Source of the DNA: Bifidobacterium polysaccharolyticum
GTDB taxonomy: Bacteria > Actinomycetota > Actinomycetes > Actinomycetales > Bifidobacteriaceae
Length of the DNA stretch: 64,000 nucleotides
Assembly (NCBI RefSeq): GCF_016101585.1
Contig: NZ_JACFQG010000001.1
Span: 186,001 to 250,000, forward strand
Direction of reading: 5' to 3'
The translations under genes and the position numbers were made by a program. This document shows positions 1-9,195 of the stretch, piece by piece (position 1 is the stretch's first letter; every line of letters starts with the position of its first letter). The notes under the pieces are model-generated. The model saw only the letters and a program-made list of their open reading frames with translations, made no database searches and had not been told where the DNA came from.

Positions 1-74
1 TGAAGGCCTCGGTAGCCCAAGCCCTGTCAGCTGGACGTGAGGGCAGCGAAGGTGAGAAGGAGGAGCAGGTATGA
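1..74 (+). CDS. sufU: C-terminal tail of a SufU/NifU-like Fe-S scaffold protein (partial)
   Basis: An open frame enters from the left edge (codons in phase from base 3) and ends at the TGA at 72-74, overlapping the next start codon by the ATGA pattern used throughout this window. Only about 23 residues are visible, beginning KASVAQALSAGREGSEG and ending in a charged tail. SufU-type scaffolds often end in a short variable tail after their last cysteine motif, and the next gene is a SufT-like protein, so SufU is the likely identity. This rests mainly on context, because no diagnostic motif lies inside the window. Confidence 0.45.
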   Translation, partial: KASVAQALSAGREGSEGEKEEQV

Positions 75-793
75 GCGGCAATACGAATCTGGTTCCCGAG
101 CCACAGGACTCCATTCTGGCCTCGGTTGGCAGAGCCATCAGTGATCCTGGCACGGCGCAGGCGCTGGCCAGCAATCCCTTGGGCGCGGAGACAGTCCTGA
201 AATCGGCCGAGGGCACTTCCATGCGTAAGGTCGATGGCCGGGAGGATAAGAAGTCCGATTCGGCCAAGTCTGACGATAAGCCTGTTGACACAGCTACCCC
301 TGAAGCTTCCACTGAAGGTGCGTCGGCTGGACAGGGTTCGAATGTAGAATCCGCGGAAAGTGTGTCAGCCACCAATGGTGAGAAGCCTGCGGATCAGAAT
401 GCCGCTGATGCCGAGGCTGCTGCTGAGGAGGCCATCCCTCTGAAGGCAGTTGACGACATCGGCCGGGCCACTGCAGAGGATGTCAGGGAGGCCCTGCACC
501 AGGTCATCGATCCCGAGTTGGGTATTGATGTGGTCGATCTGGGCTTGGTCTATGGCATTGAAATCGACGAACTGGGACGGGCCATCATCACCATGACCCT
601 GACCACGCCGGCCTGCCCGTTGACTGACCTGATCGAGGATCAGTGTGCCAGCGTCCTGGCGGGCCTGGTCGAGGAGTTCCGCATCGATTGGACCTGGTCG
701 CCACGTTGGACCCTGGACATGATCACCCCTGAGGGTCGTGAACAATTGGCCGCCATCGGCTTCAACTTCGAGAACATGCCCACCTATCAGTGA
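71..793 (+). CDS. sufT: SufT-like Fe-S assembly protein (MIP18/DUF59 domain) with long acidic N-terminal extension
   Basis: 240 residues. The MIP18/DUF59 domain occupies roughly residues 135-238 and carries the family signatures PELGIDVVDLGLVYG (148-162) and TTPACPLTD, with the conserved cysteine at 182. Proteins of this family assist maturation or delivery of Fe-S clusters in the cytoplasm and commonly lie at the end of suf operons, as here. Residues 1-130 are unusual: Ala/Glu/Ser/Asp-rich, low in hydrophobics and probably disordered, whereas typical bacterial homologues are about 100-120 residues in total. The ATG overlaps the upstream stop, with AAGGAGGAG just before it. The domain call is secure; the function of the extension is unknown. 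Confidence 0.85.
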   Translation: MSGNTNLVPEPQDSILASVGRAISDPGTAQALASNPLGAETVLKSAEGTSMRKVDGREDKKSDSAKSDDKPVDTATPEASTEGASAGQGSNVESAESVSATNGEKPADQNAADAEAAAEEAIPLKAVDDIGRATAEDVREALHQVIDPELGIDVVDLGLVYGIEIDELGRAIITMTLTTPACPLTDLIEDQCASVLAGLVEEFRIDWTWSPRWTLDMITPEGREQLAAIGFNFENMPTYQ

Positions 794-894
794 GACCATC
801 CGCCCGGTAGATGGTTTCGGGTCCTCCCATGTGAATATACTGATGATTCCGGTCCGCCGTGACCGGCACGGCGCACGAGAGAAAGCACAGTGAA

Positions 895-2211
895 ATGGCA
901 TTGTCCATGGGCTGGAAACTGCACGGCGACGGGAAAACATTAGCTCCGGGCGAAGTGGTGGAACCCGATGAGCGACTCACATGGCCACGTACGGCTGGCA
1001 TCGGTGCGCAGCATGTCATTGCCATGTTCGGCTCCACTTTCCTGGTTCCCATTCTGACTGGATTCGACCCCTCCACCACCCTCTTCTTCACGGCCATGTC
1101 CACGGCCCTCTTCCTGCTGATCAACCGCAACCGTCTGCCCTCCTACCTGGGCAGCTCCTTCGGCTTCATCGCCCCGGTCCTGGCAGTGACCACCGCCCAC
1201 AAGGGTCTGGCTGTGGCCTCCTTCGGGATCATGGTCACCGGCGCCCTGCTCTTCCTGATTGGTCTGATCGTCCACTTCGCAGGTTCGCGATGGATCGATA
1301 TGATTATGCCCCCGGTGGTCAACGGTGCCATCGTCGCCATCATCGGCTTCAACCTGGCCCCCTCGGCCTGGAAGAACTTCAAGTCGGCCCCGCTGACCGC
1401 CCTGATCACCCTGGTGGCTGTTATGCTGATAGCCGTCCTCTTCAAGGGCCTGATCGGCCGTCTCAACATCCTTTTGGGCGTCATTGTCGGCTACATCTTC
1501 GCAGTCACCCAGGGCCAGGTGGACTTCGCTGCTGTGGAAAAGGCTGCCTGGTTCGGTCTACCTCACTTCCACACTCCTCAGGCCGACCCATCTGTCTTGG
1601 CCATGTTCATCCCCGTGGTGCTGGTCCTGGTGGCCGAGAACATCGGTCACGTCAAGTCGGTGGCCCTGATGACCGGCCGAGATTATGACGATCAGATCGG
1701 AACCGCCCTGATGGCCGACGGACTGGGCACTACGCTTGCCGGGCTGGGTGGAGGCTCGGGCACCACTACTTACGCAGAGAACATCGGCGTCATGGCCGCC
1801 ACCAAGGTCTACTCCACGGCCGCCTACTGGTGTGCCGCCATCTTTGCCTTCCTGCTCTCCCTGTGCCCCAAGTTCGGGGCCATTATCAACACCATTCCCA
1901 CCGGCGTTCTGGGCGGGGTCACCACCATGCTCTATGGCATGATCGGCATGCTGGGCATCCGTATCTGGGTGGAGAACAAGGTGGACTTCGGCAAGTCCGT
2001 CAACATGACTGTGGGTGCCGTCGTCATGATCGTGGGCATCGCGGACTTCACCTTCGCGGTGGCCGGAGTCAGCTTCAACGGCATCGCCATCGGCTCGGTT
2101 GCCACCCTCATCATGTACCACGGTTTGAAGGCCATCGGCCGCTGGCGGGGGACCATCGACCCTGACGACTACATCCATGAGGATTCGCAGGCTGTCTCAA
2201 AAGAGGGCTGA
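895..2211 (+). CDS. uraA: NCS2-family nucleobase (uracil/xanthine) permease
   Basis: About 438 residues with a dozen or so hydrophobic segments, consistent with the 14-TM NCS2 fold. Family hallmarks are the N-terminal GAQHVIAMFGSTFLVP stretch, the VLVAENIGHVKSVALMTGRD region (the glutamate of this ENIGH motif binds nucleobase in UraA) and the GGGSGTTTYAENIGV loop. It should import uracil with protons at the cytoplasmic membrane, feeding pyrimidine salvage. Xanthine or another base is possible from sequence alone. The frame opens at a GTG at 859, but the ATG at 895 has a purine-rich GAGAGAAAG upstream and gives the normal MALSMGWKLHG-type N-terminus. It is probably monocistronic. Confidence 0.85.
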   Translation: MALSMGWKLHGDGKTLAPGEVVEPDERLTWPRTAGIGAQHVIAMFGSTFLVPILTGFDPSTTLFFTAMSTALFLLINRNRLPSYLGSSFGFIAPVLAVTTAHKGLAVASFGIMVTGALLFLIGLIVHFAGSRWIDMIMPPVVNGAIVAIIGFNLAPSAWKNFKSAPLTALITLVAVMLIAVLFKGLIGRLNILLGVIVGYIFAVTQGQVDFAAVEKAAWFGLPHFHTPQADPSVLAMFIPVVLVLVAENIGHVKSVALMTGRDYDDQIGTALMADGLGTTLAGLGGGSGTTTYAENIGVMAATKVYSTAAYWCAAIFAFLLSLCPKFGAIINTIPTGVLGGVTTMLYGMIGMLGIRIWVENKVDFGKSVNMTVGAVVMIVGIADFTFAVAGVSFNGIAIGSVATLIMYHGLKAIGRWRGTIDPDDYIHEDSQAVSKEG

Positions 2212-2524
2212 TTGCGTAGGGTCATCCGTTTTCCTTGGTCGCCTCATGTTCGGATGTTGTCTGTGATCAGGCATCGCCTGATGCCAAGGGTCGTCTGATG
2301 TCAAAGATTGTCTGGTACTAAGTGCTCGACCCGGCCATGGAGTGAAGCGACTGAGGCACCATGAATCTGCTATGTAGTACGGGCTCGATTTACAAGCTCA
2401 GTCAGTCGCTTAGTGGGTTCAGTTGGTTGCCAGACATCAGTTGGCTGCCAGAGATCAGTTGGTCGGCTCGGTCAGTTTGTTAACGAGCTCAACTGGCTGG
2501 CTGGGCTTAGTTGCCAGACTTGGT
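2212..2524. repeat. Gene-free spacer with hairpin and degenerate 18-bp tandem repeats
   Basis: No credible gene lies in this 313-bp gap between two 3' ends (permease on plus, methylase on minus). It contains a perfect 7-bp stem/3-nt loop hairpin (ATCAGGC/GCCTGAT, 2266-2282) without a T-run. It also holds a run of imperfect 18-bp direct repeats, CAGTTGGTTGCCAGACAT (2420-2437), CAGTTGGCTGCCAGAGAT (2438-2455), and decayed copies starting at 2456 and 2473, with a further related TTGCCAGACTTGG at about 2511. The repeats are seen directly; their role is unknown. Confidence 0.6.
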
Positions 2525-3391
2525 TCAGCCAGCATGCTTGGGTCTGGTCGCGTAAAAGGCCACGGCACTTGAGGCTGCTACATTCAGGCTGTCCACCTCG
2601 TGGCTCATGGGGATGCGCACGGTCAGGTCCGCCCGGGCGATGGTCCTGTGGCTCAGCCCGTCGCCTTCGGTACCGAATATCAGGGCCAGGCGATCGATCT
2701 GGTCAGTCCCTGGTCCTAGGCGTTCAGCCAATTCATCCAGGCTGATGGCATCCCGGTTCAGGGCCATGGCCGCCGTGGTGAAGCCGAGATCATGGAGTTG
2801 GCGCATGCCTTGGTTGGGCCAGGCGTGGACGTCGTCGCCGCCAATCCTGGTCCAGGGAACCTGAAAGACCGTGCCCATTGAGACCCGTGCGGCCCTGCGG
2901 TAAAGGGGATCGGAGCAGGAGGGGGTGACCAGGACCGCATCCACCTGCAGGGCTGCCGCAGAACGCATCAGGGCGCCGATGTTGGTGTGATCAACGATGT
3001 TCTCCATGACGGCCACCCGCTTTGCCGAGCGGCAGATCTGCTCTACTGTAGGCAGAGGCCAGCGTCGCATGGCGGCCAGCGCGCCCCGATGCAGCCGGTA
3101 CCCGGTTATGGTCTTGAGCTGAGCAGGACTGGCCACGTAGATGGGAACGTTGGGTCCAAAGGCTGCGTCCACCTGGTCGAACATGGAGCTCATTCCCTCA
3201 AGCCAAGGCTCCTCGACCAGGAAGGAAATGGGCTCAACCCCGGCATCCAGGGCACGGGCGATGACCTTGGGGGACTCGGCGATGAACAGACCCTTGGCTG
3301 GTTCCAGACGATTGCGCAACTGCGGCTCGGTCAGCCTGGTGTAGGCCTCGATTCTGTCGTCCTCGATGGAGTCGATTCTCACCTTCAGCAC
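2525..3391 (-). CDS. TrmH/SpoU-family RNA 2'-O-methyltransferase
   Basis: About 288 residues. The C-terminal half has the SPOUT methyltransferase signatures: MENIVDHTNIGALMRSAAAL (motif 1), LALIFGTEGDGLS (motif 2) and IPMSHEVDSLNVAASSAVA (motif 3), which form the knotted SAM site. The N-terminal part resembles the RNA-binding domain found in 23S rRNA or tRNA ribose methylases. The exact nucleotide modified cannot be read from sequence. Start choice: the ATG at 3400 directly abuts a strong AGAAGGAGGT and would be too close for initiation, whereas the GTG at 3391, giving MLKVRIDSIEDDRI, sits about 10 nt downstream. The gene is convergent with the permease. Confidence 0.82.
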   Translation of the reverse strand: MLKVRIDSIEDDRIEAYTRLTEPQLRNRLEPAKGLFIAESPKVIARALDAGVEPISFLVEEPWLEGMSSMFDQVDAAFGPNVPIYVASPAQLKTITGYRLHRGALAAMRRWPLPTVEQICRSAKRVAVMENIVDHTNIGALMRSAAALQVDAVLVTPSCSDPLYRRAARVSMGTVFQVPWTRIGGDDVHAWPNQGMRQLHDLGFTTAAMALNRDAISLDELAERLGPGTDQIDRLALIFGTEGDGLSHRTIARADLTVRIPMSHEVDSLNVAASSAVAFYATRPKHAG

Positions 3392-3638
3392 GCCTGCCAT
3401 ACCTCCTTCTGGTTCTGACAACAGCATAGGCGGCGCGACCGAAAACCAAGTCTTGATCATTTCGGTGAAGAAGTCAGACGACAAGTCAAAAAGAGCCGTA
3501 TGGATCAGCTGCCTGAATCAAAGCCACGATTCCAGCCATACATGGATTTACGAATTCTATATGTGACACTGATTCTCAGCAAATATATAAATTAGAAAAG
3601 ATACGAACCTCAGCAGTCACCAACGACGTGGAATCGAG

Positions 3639-3727
3639 TGTCCGGAACGGGAGTTGAACCCGTACGCCTGTATATATATAGGCACTAGCACCTCAAGCTA
3701 GCGCGTCTACCATTCCGCCACCCGGAC
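3639..3727 (-). tRNA. tRNA-Leu (anticodon GAG)
   Basis: Read on the minus strand, the 7-bp acceptor stem GTCCGGG pairs with TCCGGAC (one G-T wobble), followed by discriminator A. The D-arm is GGCGGAATGGTAGAC, the anticodon stem CTAGC/GCTAG encloses loop TTGAGGT (anticodon GAG, Leu codons CUC/CUU), and the T-arm contains GGTTCAACTCC. The long class II variable arm is a GCCT/AGGC stem with an all-A/T-type loop. CCA is not encoded. The length of 89 nt fits a class II tRNA. Confidence 0.95.
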
Positions 3728-3751
3728 AGGTGCGTAATCGCAACGGAAATA

Positions 3752-3779
3752 ATCATAGCATCTCAGGCGGCATTGCGCA
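3752..3779 (-). promoter_or_regulatory. Candidate promoter for tRNA-Leu
   Basis: On the minus strand a TATGAT -10 box (3752-3757) lies about 25 nt before the mature tRNA 5' end. A weak -35 (TGCGCA, 3774-3779) lies at a 16-nt spacing. This was judged by eye against the sigma-70 consensus. Confidence 0.35.
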
Positions 3780-3846
3780 CTGGTCGATTGGGGGAGCGTG
3801 TCGTCGTAGGCGAGTGCTTTTCGGCAGCGGGCTGTAGCCTAACACC

Positions 3847-4647
3847 ATGACCGCACCCCTCTTCCTGCTGGATCCCGACCATGATGATTCCCCATTGGCC
3901 AGTGATGAGCTCCATACAGGCTGGCGCCTGACCCTGCCCGAGCACATCCGTCGCCATGCCCTGGGCTCCATGAGGCTGAAGAACGGGGACCAGCTGGATC
4001 TTTCAGACGGAGATGGACTGCGCATCAGCGCCCTGGTCAGGGATGCATCGACCGGCTTGGTGGAGGTCACCACTGTAGGACGCCAGGCACCTCCCGAGAA
4101 GGAATTGATTCTTGTTCAGGCTCTGGCTAAGGGCGGTAGGGACGAGCAGGCCATCGACATGGCTACCCAGATCGGGGTGGATCAGGTCATGCCCTGGCAG
4201 GCTGACCGGTCCATAGCCAAATGGCGGCCCGGCCGCAACGACCGGCACTGGCAGACCACCTTGGACGCGGCTACCGAACAGAGCCGAAGGTCCTACCGTC
4301 CTCGACTGCTGGACAAGGTGGACAGTCATGGTCTCGCATCTTGGTGCCGGAAGGCGACCGATCAGGGACGTCTGGTCCTGGTACTGCACCAGGATGCCGA
4401 CCTTGGATGGGATGCGGTCCGCAAACGCGTAAATAAGCTGCCGTCGGGCTCGTCGGTTGCCATAGTTGTGGGGCCCGAAGGAGGCATTGCCGATCAGGAG
4501 ATTCAGGGCATGATGAGGCAGGGGGCCCTACCGGTCCGGCTGGGGGGCAACATCCTCCGTGCCGCTTTGGCCGGACCTGTGGCCTTGACCCTTCTGGCGG
4601 ACATGCTGGGTCGTTGGCAGTCAGAAGCCCCTGAGCTCAGCGCATGA
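3847..4647 (+). CDS. rsmE: 16S rRNA m3U1498 methyltransferase RsmE
   Basis: 266 residues, the usual RsmE length. The N-terminal PUA-like region includes HIRRHALGSMRLKNGDQLDL. The SPOUT domain has the EQSRRSYRP segment, the SAM-binding motif IVVGPEGGIADQEI and the C-terminal RLGGNILRAALAGPVAL. It methylates N3 of U1498 in 16S rRNA on the assembled 30S subunit. It heads the run rsmE-HIT-phoH-ybeY-CBS-era, which is rich in ribosome maturation genes. The start is the ATG at 3847. Confidence 0.92.
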   Translation: MTAPLFLLDPDHDDSPLASDELHTGWRLTLPEHIRRHALGSMRLKNGDQLDLSDGDGLRISALVRDASTGLVEVTTVGRQAPPEKELILVQALAKGGRDEQAIDMATQIGVDQVMPWQADRSIAKWRPGRNDRHWQTTLDAATEQSRRSYRPRLLDKVDSHGLASWCRKATDQGRLVLVLHQDADLGWDAVRKRVNKLPSGSSVAIVVGPEGGIADQEIQGMMRQGALPVRLGGNILRAALAGPVALTLLADMLGRWQSEAPELSA

Positions 4648-4734
4648 AGTCGCGCGCAATATACGACCTCGACAATAAGATGGGTAACAGCGAAAACGCC
4701 AAAAAGCCATGTCGGCAAACGGTAAGGAGTGGTC

Positions 4735-5082
4735 ATGAGCGATGACGATCGACAGGAGGACTGCATTTTCTGCAAAATCGTGGCAGGGGAGGTCCCCAGT
4801 GAAAAGGTCTATGAGGATGAGACCGTCTACGCTTTCAAGGATGCCAACCCCAAGGCCGCCGTCCATGTCCTGATCGTCCCGCGTCACCACTACGCGTCCG
4901 TGGCTGAATTGGCCAAGGCCGATCCCAACACCCTGGCCCACATCGTCCAGGTGGCGCAGCAGATCGCCGACCAGGATTTCCACGGAGCCTACCGGCTGAT
5001 CTTCAACACGGGGGAGGATGCCGGCCAATCGGTCTTTCATGTCCACGCCCACGTCCTGACCGGACAGGTGCTGCCCGAGTGA
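4735..5082 (+). CDS. HIT-family nucleotide hydrolase (HinT-like)
   Basis: 115 residues. It starts [13 protein letters not shown], with a CxxC typical of HinT-branch proteins, and carries the histidine triad [10 protein letters not shown] near the C-terminus. HinT-like proteins hydrolyse nucleoside phosphoramidates and aminoacyl-adenylates; the true substrate here is unknown. AAGGAG at 4724-4729 lies 5 nt before the ATG at 4735, which favours it over the in-frame GTG at 4729. It is followed closely by phoH. Confidence 0.9.
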   Translation: MSDDDRQEDCIFCKIVAGEVPSEKVYEDETVYAFKDANPKAAVHVLIVPRHHYASVAELAKADPNTLAHIVQVAQQIADQDFHGAYRLIFNTGEDAGQSVFHVHAHVLTGQVLPE

Positions 5083-5122
5083 AGCCCATGTTCACCATCG
5101 TCATCGTGCAGGAAGGGAATCC

Positions 5123-6277
5123 GTGGCGGTAACTACGCGAACCCTGGAGATTCCGGAGGGAATCGACCCGGTTCAGGTGTTGGGGCCGGAAGACGCAGTC
5201 ATTGACAGGATCGAGCATGCCTTCCCGGCAGTGTCTATCCTGGTTCGTGGCAACCGGATTATGCTGCGGGCTCAGGACCGGCAGGGCGACGTTGAGGCGG
5301 CACAGATCAGGGATCTACTGACCGAACTCATGCAGAACGCCGATCAGGTTCCCGTGGATGCCGATCAGGTGGGGCGAATACTGGACCACCGTCGTTTGGG
5401 GAACGCCGACGCAGCCGATTACTCCCATCCGGAAGAGCAGAAAATTACAGACCGCAATACTCAGGATCGCAATACGATAAACCATACTTCTGTAGACCGC
5501 GATTATGGGCAGACAGCTATGGCAGAGTCGGAGCGGAACAACGCTCTGGAAGGCATTGACCAACCACGTCAGGCAGCCCCAGCTGCAGTTCGCCGCCGCC
5601 CTCTGACCCAGGCTTCCAAGGGTCCGATCAGGCCCAAGACCGCTGGCCAGTCCGCCTATGTGGCCGCCATTGAAACGCATACCATCACTTTCGGCATTGG
5701 TCCGGCCGGCACCGGCAAGACCTATTTGGCAGTGGCCAAGGCCGTTCAGGAATTCCGGGCCGGCCGCATCGGCCGCATCATCCTGACCCGGCCTGCTGTG
5801 GAGGCGGGAGAGAGCCTGGGCTTTCTGCCTGGCACCCTCAATGAGAAGGTCGACCCCTATCTGCGGCCCCTCTACGATGCCCTGGCCGACATGCTGGGCA
5901 CTTCGCGGCTCCACCGCCTTCTGGCCGATGAGACCATTGAAGTGGCCCCGCTGGCCTACATGCGGGGGCGCACCCTGAACGATGCCTTCGTCATCCTGGA
6001 CGAAGCGCAGAACACCACCCGCAGGCAGATGAAGATGTTCTTGACCCGCCTGGGTTTCAACACCAAGATGGTCATCACCGGCGACGTCACCCAGGTGGAT
6101 TTGGGTGGGCCTGCATCTGGTCTGGCCACTATCGAACAGGTTCTGCACGGCATCGACGATATTGCCTTCGTGCACCTGCAGGCGGCCGATGTGGTGCGCA
6201 ATCGGCTGGTCGGGCAGATTGTCCGGGCCTACGACCGCGCCGATCAAGCCCGCAGCCGGAGACGGGAGCAGGCATGA
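5123..6277 (+). CDS. phoH: PhoH-like ATPase
   Basis: 384 residues. The C-terminal two-thirds is a P-loop ATPase with Walker A GPAGTGKT (193-200), an [17 protein letters not shown] segment typical of PhoH, and Walker [13 protein letters not shown] (DE at 293-294). PhoH proteins next to ybeY are associated with RNA metabolism and helicase/ribonuclease activity, but their precise role is unsettled. Residues about 98-158 form a polar, low-complexity Asn/Asp/Thr-rich linker less GC-rich than the flanks and longer than usual. It starts at GTG 5123 with AGGAAGGGA upstream. Its stop overlaps the ybeY start (ATGA), so translation is probably coupled. Confidence 0.9.
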   Translation: MAVTTRTLEIPEGIDPVQVLGPEDAVIDRIEHAFPAVSILVRGNRIMLRAQDRQGDVEAAQIRDLLTELMQNADQVPVDADQVGRILDHRRLGNADAADYSHPEEQKITDRNTQDRNTINHTSVDRDYGQTAMAESERNNALEGIDQPRQAAPAAVRRRPLTQASKGPIRPKTAGQSAYVAAIETHTITFGIGPAGTGKTYLAVAKAVQEFRAGRIGRIILTRPAVEAGESLGFLPGTLNEKVDPYLRPLYDALADMLGTSRLHRLLADETIEVAPLAYMRGRTLNDAFVILDEAQNTTRRQMKMFLTRLGFNTKMVITGDVTQVDLGGPASGLATIEQVLHGIDDIAFVHLQAADVVRNRLVGQIVRAYDRADQARSRRREQA

Positions 6278-6828
6278 GCGTTGAAGTGACCAACGAGACC
6301 CAATGGCTGATCGATGCCAAAACCTTCTCCGATCTGGGAGTGTGGGTGCTGGACCAGATGCGGGTGAGCACCCAGTCTGACATGACTATCATCTTCAACG
6401 ATCCCGAGCCCATGGCGGTGCTGCACGAGCGCTGGATGAACCTGGTCGGCCCTACTGATGTCATGAGCTTCCCTATGGACGAGCTGCGTCCCGGCGACGA
6501 GAACCATCGGCAGGAGGGCATCCTGGGCGACATCGTCATCTGCCCCTGGGTGGCGGCACAGCAGGCTCTGGCTGCCGGTCATTCCACCATGGAGGAGATG
6601 CTGCTGCTGGCGATTCACGGCACCCTGCATCTGCTTGGATACGACCACGCCAGCAGGGAGCAGGAGGCGCAGATGTTCGGACTGCAGCGCCAGCTGCTGC
6701 TGACCTTCCTGGCCTTGCGCCAGGGGCCCATTGCGAATGCCGCGCTGCCGGCCGGAGCCACCAATGCTTTGGAGATCTATGAGCGGTACGGCCGTGGTGC
6801 CTCTCAGAGAGGCAAATCTCATGAATGA
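6274..6828 (+). CDS. ybeY: Endoribonuclease / rRNA maturation factor YbeY
   Basis: 184 residues. The zinc-binding signature [11 protein letters not shown] lies at 115-125 (His115, His119, His125), preceded by the family block [10 protein letters not shown] and LGDIVICP. YbeY acts as a metal-dependent single-strand RNase in 16S rRNA 3' maturation and 70S quality control. It overlaps phoH by 4 bp and the following CBS-domain gene by 8 bp. A C-terminal tail of about 45 residues beyond the usual end of the domain is present and looks flexible. Confidence 0.95.
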   Translation: MSVEVTNETQWLIDAKTFSDLGVWVLDQMRVSTQSDMTIIFNDPEPMAVLHERWMNLVGPTDVMSFPMDELRPGDENHRQEGILGDIVICPWVAAQQALAAGHSTMEEMLLLAIHGTLHLLGYDHASREQEAQMFGLQRQLLLTFLALRQGPIANAALPAGATNALEIYERYGRGASQRGKSHE

Positions 6829-8239
6829 GCGGACCATAGCCGCCATGGTGGTCATGGCTTTGGCCATCATCGCCTTGGTCATACTCTCCCTGGCGCTGGC
6901 CGAGGCCCAGGGGGCGCTCAACAGAGTGACCCGATCCAGTCTCAACAATTTGATTTTGGGCCTGCAGACCGACCAGGAACTCAGCCAGTTCTCCAGGATG
7001 AAGCGAATCGACCGCATTCATCGGGCCCAGAACCTAATCTCCCAGCGGCAGGTGACTGGAAGCGCCTGTGCCTTTTTCCGCATCATCTGTGACATCATGG
7101 TCGGCGTCCTGGTGGCCTGCATGGCTGCTCTTGGTGGCATGCCTCTCTGGGAGCAGCTGCTGTGCGGAGTGGTCATGGCCATCCTGGTGGCTGCCATCTC
7201 CGTCACCCTGGGCCCTCGTGGTCGTTCCCGTCAGCCCATGGAAGCGTTGCTCAAACACGTGCGCCTGGTCGGGATGGCTGTTCTGTTGACCCCCTTCAAG
7301 CGTCGACGGCAGGCTGAAGCCAGTGCCCGCAAAAACCTTCGCGGCGAACTTTCCGACGACGAGGAACTGGAGAAGATCCAGATCGAACAGGGTCGGGCCA
7401 TGGTCGACCAGCTGGTGGAGGCCGGTGCCTTTGATCCCGAGATCTCCGAGATGTTGAAGAATGTGCTGACACTATCGACTACGCTGACACGCGAAATCAT
7501 GGTTCCTCGCACCGACATGATCTGCATCTCCAAGGATGCCAGTTTGGATTCGGCTCTGAAGCTCTTCTCCCGGTCGGGATTCTCCCGTATTCCCGCCATT
7601 GGTGAAGACGTGGATGACCTGGTCGGTATCGTCTATTTGAAGGACGTGGTCCGTGCCCTGGCCTTCAACCGCAAGGGTGACAGATCAGTTGCCTCCATCA
7701 TCCGTCGTCCCGTTCTGGTGCCAGAGTCCAAGCCCGTGGACGACCTCTTCCACTACATGCAACGCTCACGCCACCACCTGGCTGTGGTTGTGGACGAGTA
7801 CGGGGGCATAGCCGGTTTGGTCACCATTGAGGATGCCATCGAGCAGATCGTGGGCGAGCTGGAGGATGAGCACGACCGGGTCCAGCACGACGAGCCCAAG
7901 CAGATCGGCCCGCATACTTGGCAGCTGCCGGTCCGCACGCCTATCGCCGACCTGGAGGAGCTCTACGAGATCACCATTGATGAAGATGACGTAGATACGG
8001 TCTACGGTTTGTTGACCAAGCTGCTGGGCTCCGTGCCAGTTTCAGGCTCATCGGCGGTGACCCGAGGAATAAGATTGACCGCCGGCGAGGCGGTCGGCCG
8101 TCGCAAGAAGATCGCCACCATCGTGGTCGAGCCAGCCAACGGATCCAACATCGCCCTGGACCTGGAAGACGGTGCTGAGCAAGGAGACGAACAGGCCGAC
8201 AGGGATCAATCCGAGCAGGACAGTCAGGAGAATTCATGA
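6821..8239 (+). CDS. CNNM/CorC-type membrane protein with CBS pair and transporter-associated domain
   Basis: About 472 residues from the ATG at 6821, which overlaps the ybeY stop; the open frame extends upstream but that part is shadow. An N-terminal hydrophobic helix ([18 protein letters not shown]) and further membrane segments up to about residue 130 form a DUF21-like region. Then follow the motif [10 protein letters not shown] (about 223), a CBS pair containing [10 protein letters not shown] and [21 protein letters not shown], and a C-terminal CorC_HlyC domain ([11 protein letters not shown]). Such proteins, often labelled hemolysin-like, are linked to Mg2+/Co2+ efflux or resistance rather than hemolysis. 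The tail is acidic ([15 protein letters not shown]). Confidence 0.85.
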   Translation: MNERTIAAMVVMALAIIALVILSLALAEAQGALNRVTRSSLNNLILGLQTDQELSQFSRMKRIDRIHRAQNLISQRQVTGSACAFFRIICDIMVGVLVACMAALGGMPLWEQLLCGVVMAILVAAISVTLGPRGRSRQPMEALLKHVRLVGMAVLLTPFKRRRQAEASARKNLRGELSDDEELEKIQIEQGRAMVDQLVEAGAFDPEISEMLKNVLTLSTTLTREIMVPRTDMICISKDASLDSALKLFSRSGFSRIPAIGEDVDDLVGIVYLKDVVRALAFNRKGDRSVASIIRRPVLVPESKPVDDLFHYMQRSRHHLAVVVDEYGGIAGLVTIEDAIEQIVGELEDEHDRVQHDEPKQIGPHTWQLPVRTPIADLEELYEITIDEDDVDTVYGLLTKLLGSVPVSGSSAVTRGIRLTAGEAVGRRKKIATIVVEPANGSNIALDLEDGAEQGDEQADRDQSEQDSQENS

Positions 8240-9189
8240 CCAAGGAAGAACAGAGCGAGGGCAAGGCACCGGTCCACCGATCGGGTTTCGTGGCGGTAGT
8301 GGGCCGACCCAATGTGGGCAAGTCCACGCTCATGAACGCCCTGGTAGGCAGGCCCATCGCCATAGCTTCCTCAAGGCCAGAGACTACCCGCAAGGCCATT
8401 CGGGGGATAATGACCCGCCCAGAGGCCCAGGTGGTCTTGGTGGACACCCCAGGCATCCATCGCCCGCGTACCTTGTTGGGCCAACGGCTCAACGACGTGG
8501 TGGAGGCATCCCTGTCGGACGTGGATGCCATTGCGTTCCTGCTGCCCGCAGACCAGGCCATCGGTCCAGGCGACCGTCGCATTCTCAGCCGGTTGCGGTC
8601 CGATTTCGCCCATAAGGACAAGGACGGCAAGTGGATTTGGCGAAAGCCTCTGATCGCCGTAGTGACGAAGATCGACCAGCTGAGCAAAAGCCAGCTGGTG
8701 GACAAGCTCCTGCAGATCGGGGCCTTCGCCGACTTCTCCCAGATTGTTCCGGTCAGCGCCCTGGAGGCTGACAACGTGGACGAGGTGGCCAAGGTTCTAA
8801 TGGATGTCATGCCCGAAGGCCCTCAGCTCTACCCTGACGACCAGCTGACCGAGGAGCGTCCCGAGGACATGATTGCTGAGCTGGTTCGCGGAGCCTACCT
8901 GGAGGAGCTCAACGACGAGCTGCCCCACTCCCTGGCAGTTCGTGTGGAGTCAATCGATCCGGATCCAGAGGGCGGGCGCGACACGGTCCATATAGGCATT
9001 TATGTAGAGCGTGACTCCCAGAAGCCCATCGTCATCGGGCGGGGGGCTGAGCACCTGGTGCGCGTGAAGAAGAAGTTGCGCACCGCCGTCAACCGGACCA
9101 TGGGTCGCAAGGTCCGGTTGGATTTGCACGTCAAGGTCGCCCGCAACTGGCAGACTGACCCCAAGCAGTTGGAGCGCCTGGGGTTCTGA
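8236..9189 (+). CDS. era: GTPase Era
   Basis: 317 residues. The GTPase domain has G1 GRPNVGKS (23-30), the effector region SRPETTRKAIRG, G3 DTPG (70-73) and G4 TKID (144-147). The C-terminal KH domain includes PIVIGRGAEHLVRVKKK and ends LDLHVKVARNW. Era binds the 3' end of 16S rRNA during 30S assembly, matching the neighbours YbeY, RsmE and PhoH. Its ATG overlaps the CBS gene stop (ATGA). Confidence 0.96.
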   Translation: MTKEEQSEGKAPVHRSGFVAVVGRPNVGKSTLMNALVGRPIAIASSRPETTRKAIRGIMTRPEAQVVLVDTPGIHRPRTLLGQRLNDVVEASLSDVDAIAFLLPADQAIGPGDRRILSRLRSDFAHKDKDGKWIWRKPLIAVVTKIDQLSKSQLVDKLLQIGAFADFSQIVPVSALEADNVDEVAKVLMDVMPEGPQLYPDDQLTEERPEDMIAELVRGAYLEELNDELPHSLAVRVESIDPDPEGGRDTVHIGIYVERDSQKPIVIGRGAEHLVRVKKKLRTAVNRTMGRKVRLDLHVKVARNWQTDPKQLERLGF

Positions 9190-9195
9190 TCGTGT

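Noticed and set aside
2420-2490. Repeat run considered as a CRISPR array
   Set aside because: Units are contiguous 18-mers without unique spacers, and no cas gene is near.
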